Below, one piece after another: positions 61,364 to 64,000 of a DNA stretch of 64,000 bases. The position numbers and the translations under genes were made by a program. The first letter of the stretch is position 1, and each line of letters opens with the position of its first letter. The stretch is from Rhodococcus wratislaviensis (GTDB taxonomy: Bacteria; Actinomycetota; Actinomycetes; Mycobacteriales; Mycobacteriaceae), in assembly GCF_900455735.1 (NCBI RefSeq), contig NZ_UAUI01000022.1:620001-684000 (forward strand), read 5' to 3'. The notes below the pieces were generated by a model. The model made no database searches and was not told the DNA's origin. It worked only from the letters and a program-made list of their open reading frames with translations.

Positions 61364-62545
61364 ATGCACATCACCTACACACCGCAGCAACAGCAGCTGC
61401 GGGAAGAGCTGCGCGCGTACTTCGCGAAGCTGATGACGCCGGAGCGTCGAGAGGCACTGGCCGCCACCACCGGCGAATACGGCGAGGGCAATGTCTACCG
61501 CGACGTCGTCGCCCAGATGGGCAAGGACGGCTGGCTGACGCTCGGGTGGCCCAAGGAGTACGGCGGCCAGGAACGGTCGGCCATGGAACAGCTGATCTTC
61601 ACGGATGAGGCCGCCATCGCCGGCGCCCCGGTCCCCTTCCTCACCATCAACTCGGTGGCGCCGACCATCATGCACTTCGGTACCCCCGAGCAGAAGTCGT
61701 TCTTCCTGCCCAGGATCTCGGCCGGCGAACTGCACTTCTCCATCGGCTACTCCGAGCCCGAAGCGGGCACCGACCTCGCCAGCCTGCGCACGACCGCCGT
61801 CAAGGACGGCGACGACTACGTCATCAACGGCCAGAAGATGTGGACGAGCCTGATCGCGTACGCCGACTACGTGTGGCTGGCGTGCCGCACCGATCCCGAA
61901 GCCAAGAAGCACAAGGGCATCAGCATGCTGATCGTCCCGACAACCGCCGAAGGCTTCTCGTACACCCCCGTCCACACGATGGCGGGTCCGGACACGAGCG
62001 CCACCTACTACCAGGACGTTCGGGTTCCGTCGTCCGCGCTGGTCGGCCCCGAGCACGGCGGGTGGGCGCTGATCACCAATCAGCTCAACCACGAGCGCGT
62101 CGCCCTGACGTCCGCCGGGCCGGTCCTCACCGCACAGCGTGAGGTGCGCGAATGGGCGCAGAACACCAAGTTGCCGGACGGCCGCCGCGTCATCGACCAG
62201 GAATGGGTGCAGATCAACCTGGCCCGGGTCCACGCCAAGGCCGAGTACCTCAAGTTGATGAACTGGGAGATCGCCTCGTCCACCGACCACGCGCCGGGCC
62301 CGGAAGCGGCGTCCGCCAACAAGGTCTACGGCACGGAGTTCGCCACGGAGGCGTACCGGCTGCTGATGGAGATCCTCGGACCTTCGGCCACGCTGCGGCA
62401 GAACTCCCCCGGGGTCCTGCTGCGCGGGCGACTCGAACGGATGCACCGGTCGTCGCTGATCCTCACATTCGGCGGCGGAACCAACGAGGTGCAGCGCGAC
62501 ATCATCGCCATGACCGCCCTCGGCCTGCCCCCAGCGAAGCGTTAG
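61364..62545 (+). CDS. fadE26: acyl-CoA dehydrogenase FadE26 (ChsE4)
   Basis: A 393-residue acyl-CoA dehydrogenase: N-terminal helical domain, FAD-binding middle strands with IGYSEPEAGTDLASLRT and VINGQKMWTSL, and C-terminal helices ending in FGGGTNEVQRDIIAM. Gene order equals Rv3504. In M. tuberculosis FadE26 and FadE27 form an alpha2-beta2 enzyme that desaturates the C27 sterol side-chain CoA ester. GAGAGG upstream sets ATG 61364. Confidence 0.93.
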   Translation: MHITYTPQQQQLREELRAYFAKLMTPERREALAATTGEYGEGNVYRDVVAQMGKDGWLTLGWPKEYGGQERSAMEQLIFTDEAAIAGAPVPFLTINSVAPTIMHFGTPEQKSFFLPRISAGELHFSIGYSEPEAGTDLASLRTTAVKDGDDYVINGQKMWTSLIAYADYVWLACRTDPEAKKHKGISMLIVPTTAEGFSYTPVHTMAGPDTSATYYQDVRVPSSALVGPEHGGWALITNQLNHERVALTSAGPVLTAQREVREWAQNTKLPDGRRVIDQEWVQINLARVHAKAEYLKLMNWEIASSTDHAPGPEAASANKVYGTEFATEAYRLLMEILGPSATLRQNSPGVLLRGRLERMHRSSLILTFGGGTNEVQRDIIAMTALGLPPAKR

Positions 62546-62555
62546 GACTACGACA

Positions 62556-63677
62556 ATGGACTTCACCCCCACCGAGGCCCAGCAGGATCTGGCCGGGCTC
62601 ACCCACGGAATCGTCTCGGACCTCGTCACCAACGACCGGCTGCGCGAACTCGACAACGCGGACGACCGCCTCGATCGCCGGCTGTGGTCCGCACTCGCGT
62701 CGTCCGGCGTCCTGAGCGCCGCACTGCCGGAGTCGGTGGGCGGCGACGGTTTCGGCGTCCTCGAGCAGTGCAGCATCCTCGTCGAGCTGGGCCGCGCCGT
62801 CGCGCCGGTTCCCTACCTGTCGTCGATCGTGATGGCGGCAGGCGCGATCGCGAAGTACGGGACCGAACAGCAGCGTTCCGACTGGGGCACTCCGGCCGCG
62901 GATGGCGAGAAGATCCTCACCGTCGCGCTCGACGAGGAACTCAACGACACCCCGGGTGCGCCCGTCACGCGTGCCGAACGCGGCGCGGACGGCTGGACAC
63001 TGGACGGCACCAAGATCGTGGTCGACGCGGCACCGTCCGCCGACCTCTTCCTGGTCCCGGCGACCACCCCGGACGGTGTGGCCGTCTTCCTCGTCCGCCC
63101 CGACGACGCCGGAGTGACCGTCACCCGCCAGCAGACCGTCGACCTGGCCAGCACCGGTGAGGTGACCCTCCACGGAGTGTCGCTGACCGAGGACCGCGTG
63201 CTCGGCGCCGTCGACCAGGGCGGCGAGATCGTGGACTGGCTCGTCGAGCGCGGCTCGCTCGGCGCCTGCGCATTTCAGTACGGCGTCCTCGACGAATCCC
63301 TGACACTCACCGCGGCCTACGCCCGCGAGCGGGTGCAGTTCGGTCGGCCCATCGGCAGTTTCCAGGCCGTGGCCCAGCGACTCGCCGACGGCTACATCGA
63401 CGTGAAGGGCGTCCGGCTCACGCTGTGGCAGGCGGCGTGGCGGCTCAGCGAAGGCCTGCCCAGCGAAGGCGACATCCAGACCGCCAACTTCTGGGCGTCC
63501 GACGCCGGACACCGAGTGGCCCACACCCTCGTCCACGTCCACGGAGGCGTCGGACTCGACGAAGACCACCCCGTGCACCGGTACTTCCTCGCCGCCAAGG
63601 CACTCGAGTTCCGGCTCGGTTCGGCCACGCAGCAGCTGCGGATCCTCGGCGCCGAACTGGCCACCGTCCCGGCATGA
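62556..63677 (+). CDS. fadE27: acyl-CoA dehydrogenase FadE27 (ChsE5)
   Basis: A 373-residue divergent acyl-CoA dehydrogenase, 10 nt after fadE26. The fold is visible (LPESVGGDGFGVLEQCSILV, TAAYARERVQFGRPIGSFQA, HVHGGVGLDEDHPVHRYF). The FAD middle domain is weaker than in FadE26, as expected for the partner in a heterotetramer. Corresponds to Rv3505. Confidence 0.93.
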   Translation: MDFTPTEAQQDLAGLTHGIVSDLVTNDRLRELDNADDRLDRRLWSALASSGVLSAALPESVGGDGFGVLEQCSILVELGRAVAPVPYLSSIVMAAGAIAKYGTEQQRSDWGTPAADGEKILTVALDEELNDTPGAPVTRAERGADGWTLDGTKIVVDAAPSADLFLVPATTPDGVAVFLVRPDDAGVTVTRQQTVDLASTGEVTLHGVSLTEDRVLGAVDQGGEIVDWLVERGSLGACAFQYGVLDESLTLTAAYARERVQFGRPIGSFQAVAQRLADGYIDVKGVRLTLWQAAWRLSEGLPSEGDIQTANFWASDAGHRVAHTLVHVHGGVGLDEDHPVHRYFLAAKALEFRLGSATQQLRILGAELATVPA

Positions 63678-64000
63678 CCGCCACGCTCGCGCGCACGGTA
63701 TCGGACCTGCTCCTCGGCGTCTCGAAGTCCGACGCCCAGGGCCTGTACTTCGAAGACCGGTTCCTGTCGTGGTCCGAGCACGTGCGGGCGAGCCTGCGGC
63801 GCGCCGCGATCCTCGACGACCTGCTCGATGCGCAGCGGCCCCGGCACTTCGGTGTCCTGATGGACAACGTCCCCGAGTTCTCCCTCCTCGCCGGGGCGGC
63901 GGCGCTGTCCGGCGCCGTCCTCGTGGGGCTCAACACCACTCGACGCGGGGAGGCGCTGGCCCACGACATCGCGCTGGCCGACTGCCAGGTGGTCTTCACC
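63674..64000 (+). CDS. fadD17: acyl-CoA synthetase FadD17, 5' part
   Basis: The first 109 codons of an AMP-forming acyl-CoA ligase, cut by the window end. FEDRFLSWSEHVRASLRRAA, FGVLMDNVPEFSLLAGAAAL and GLNTTRRGEALAHDIALADC are the usual N-terminal strands. ATG overlaps the fadE27 stop by 4 nt. Position equals Rv3506 (FadD17), which makes CoA esters of sterol side-chain acids. Confidence 0.88.
   Translation, partial: MTATLARTVSDLLLGVSKSDAQGLYFEDRFLSWSEHVRASLRRAAILDDLLDAQRPRHFGVLMDNVPEFSLLAGAAALSGAVLVGLNTTRRGEALAHDIALADCQVVFT

Noticed and set aside
1..64000. CRISPR array, insertion sequence, prophage or plasmid functions
   Set aside because: Looked for spacer-like repeats, transposase motifs, integrases and phage genes and saw none. 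The only mobile-looking item is the palindrome in the NRPS gene.

Overview
This is a GC-rich actinobacterial chromosome segment and very probably Rhodococcus (jostii/opacus group). A mycolic-acid actinomycete is indicated by a PhoPR pair close to that of Mycobacterium, by a complete mce4 steroid-uptake operon flanked by KstR-type operators, by IdeR-type iron boxes, and by an ornithine-hydroxamate siderophore locus with a formyltransferase. The genus call rests on recognised gene content and order, not on a database search.

Layout. 1-7.1 kb: a HIT protein, phoR-phoP, two paralogous micropeptide genes, a guanidine-III riboswitch with its guanidinium exporter gene, a protein with 13 decapeptide repeats, an LLM-type oxidoreductase, a lipoprotein and an epoxide hydrolase. 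7.1-10.8 kb: a ferritin-like protein with small membrane and leader ORFs, two sister MerR regulators, and several copies of a shared promoter/operator motif. 10.8-18.1 kb: a SigF-like sigma factor, an ECF41 sigma factor with a divergent oxidoreductase and a matching promoter, a GH15 trehalase/glucoamylase-like enzyme, a TetR-secreted lipase pair with a perfect operator, a region-4-only sigma fragment, and tRNA-Thr(TGT). 18.1-20 kb: a SnoaL-like protein coupled to a ThrE-type exporter.

20-45.5 kb is an iron-regulated siderophore island. It holds an MbtH-like protein, an ornithine N5-hydroxylase, a 5574-residue tetramodular NRPS (C-A-T-E, C-A-T-E, C-A-T, C-A-T, terminal C), a PAS-GGDEF protein, an alpha/beta hydrolase, an N5-hydroxyornithine formyltransferase, and a heterodimeric ABC exporter with one degenerate ATP site. 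Four IdeR-like boxes sit before its transcription units. The adenylation codes (DINYWGGIGK, Ser-like DVLHSSLVDK, DMENLGLINK, DVFILGAVNK) and the domain order predict a formylated, erythrochelin/foroxymithine-like tetrapeptide siderophore.

45.5-64 kb: a small conserved ORF and otsA, then the mce4 region in the order known from M. tuberculosis: accessory genes, mce4F-A, yrbE4B-A, hsd4A, fdxD, fadE26, fadE27, and fadD17 cut by the window edge. Most mce4 genes overlap by 4 nt. Six KstR-like sites lie in the region, one of them before an extended SDR gene next to otsA. The genes work together as a sterol importer (YrbE permeases plus six Mce proteins) feeding side-chain activation and beta-oxidation (FadD17, FadE26/27, Hsd4A).
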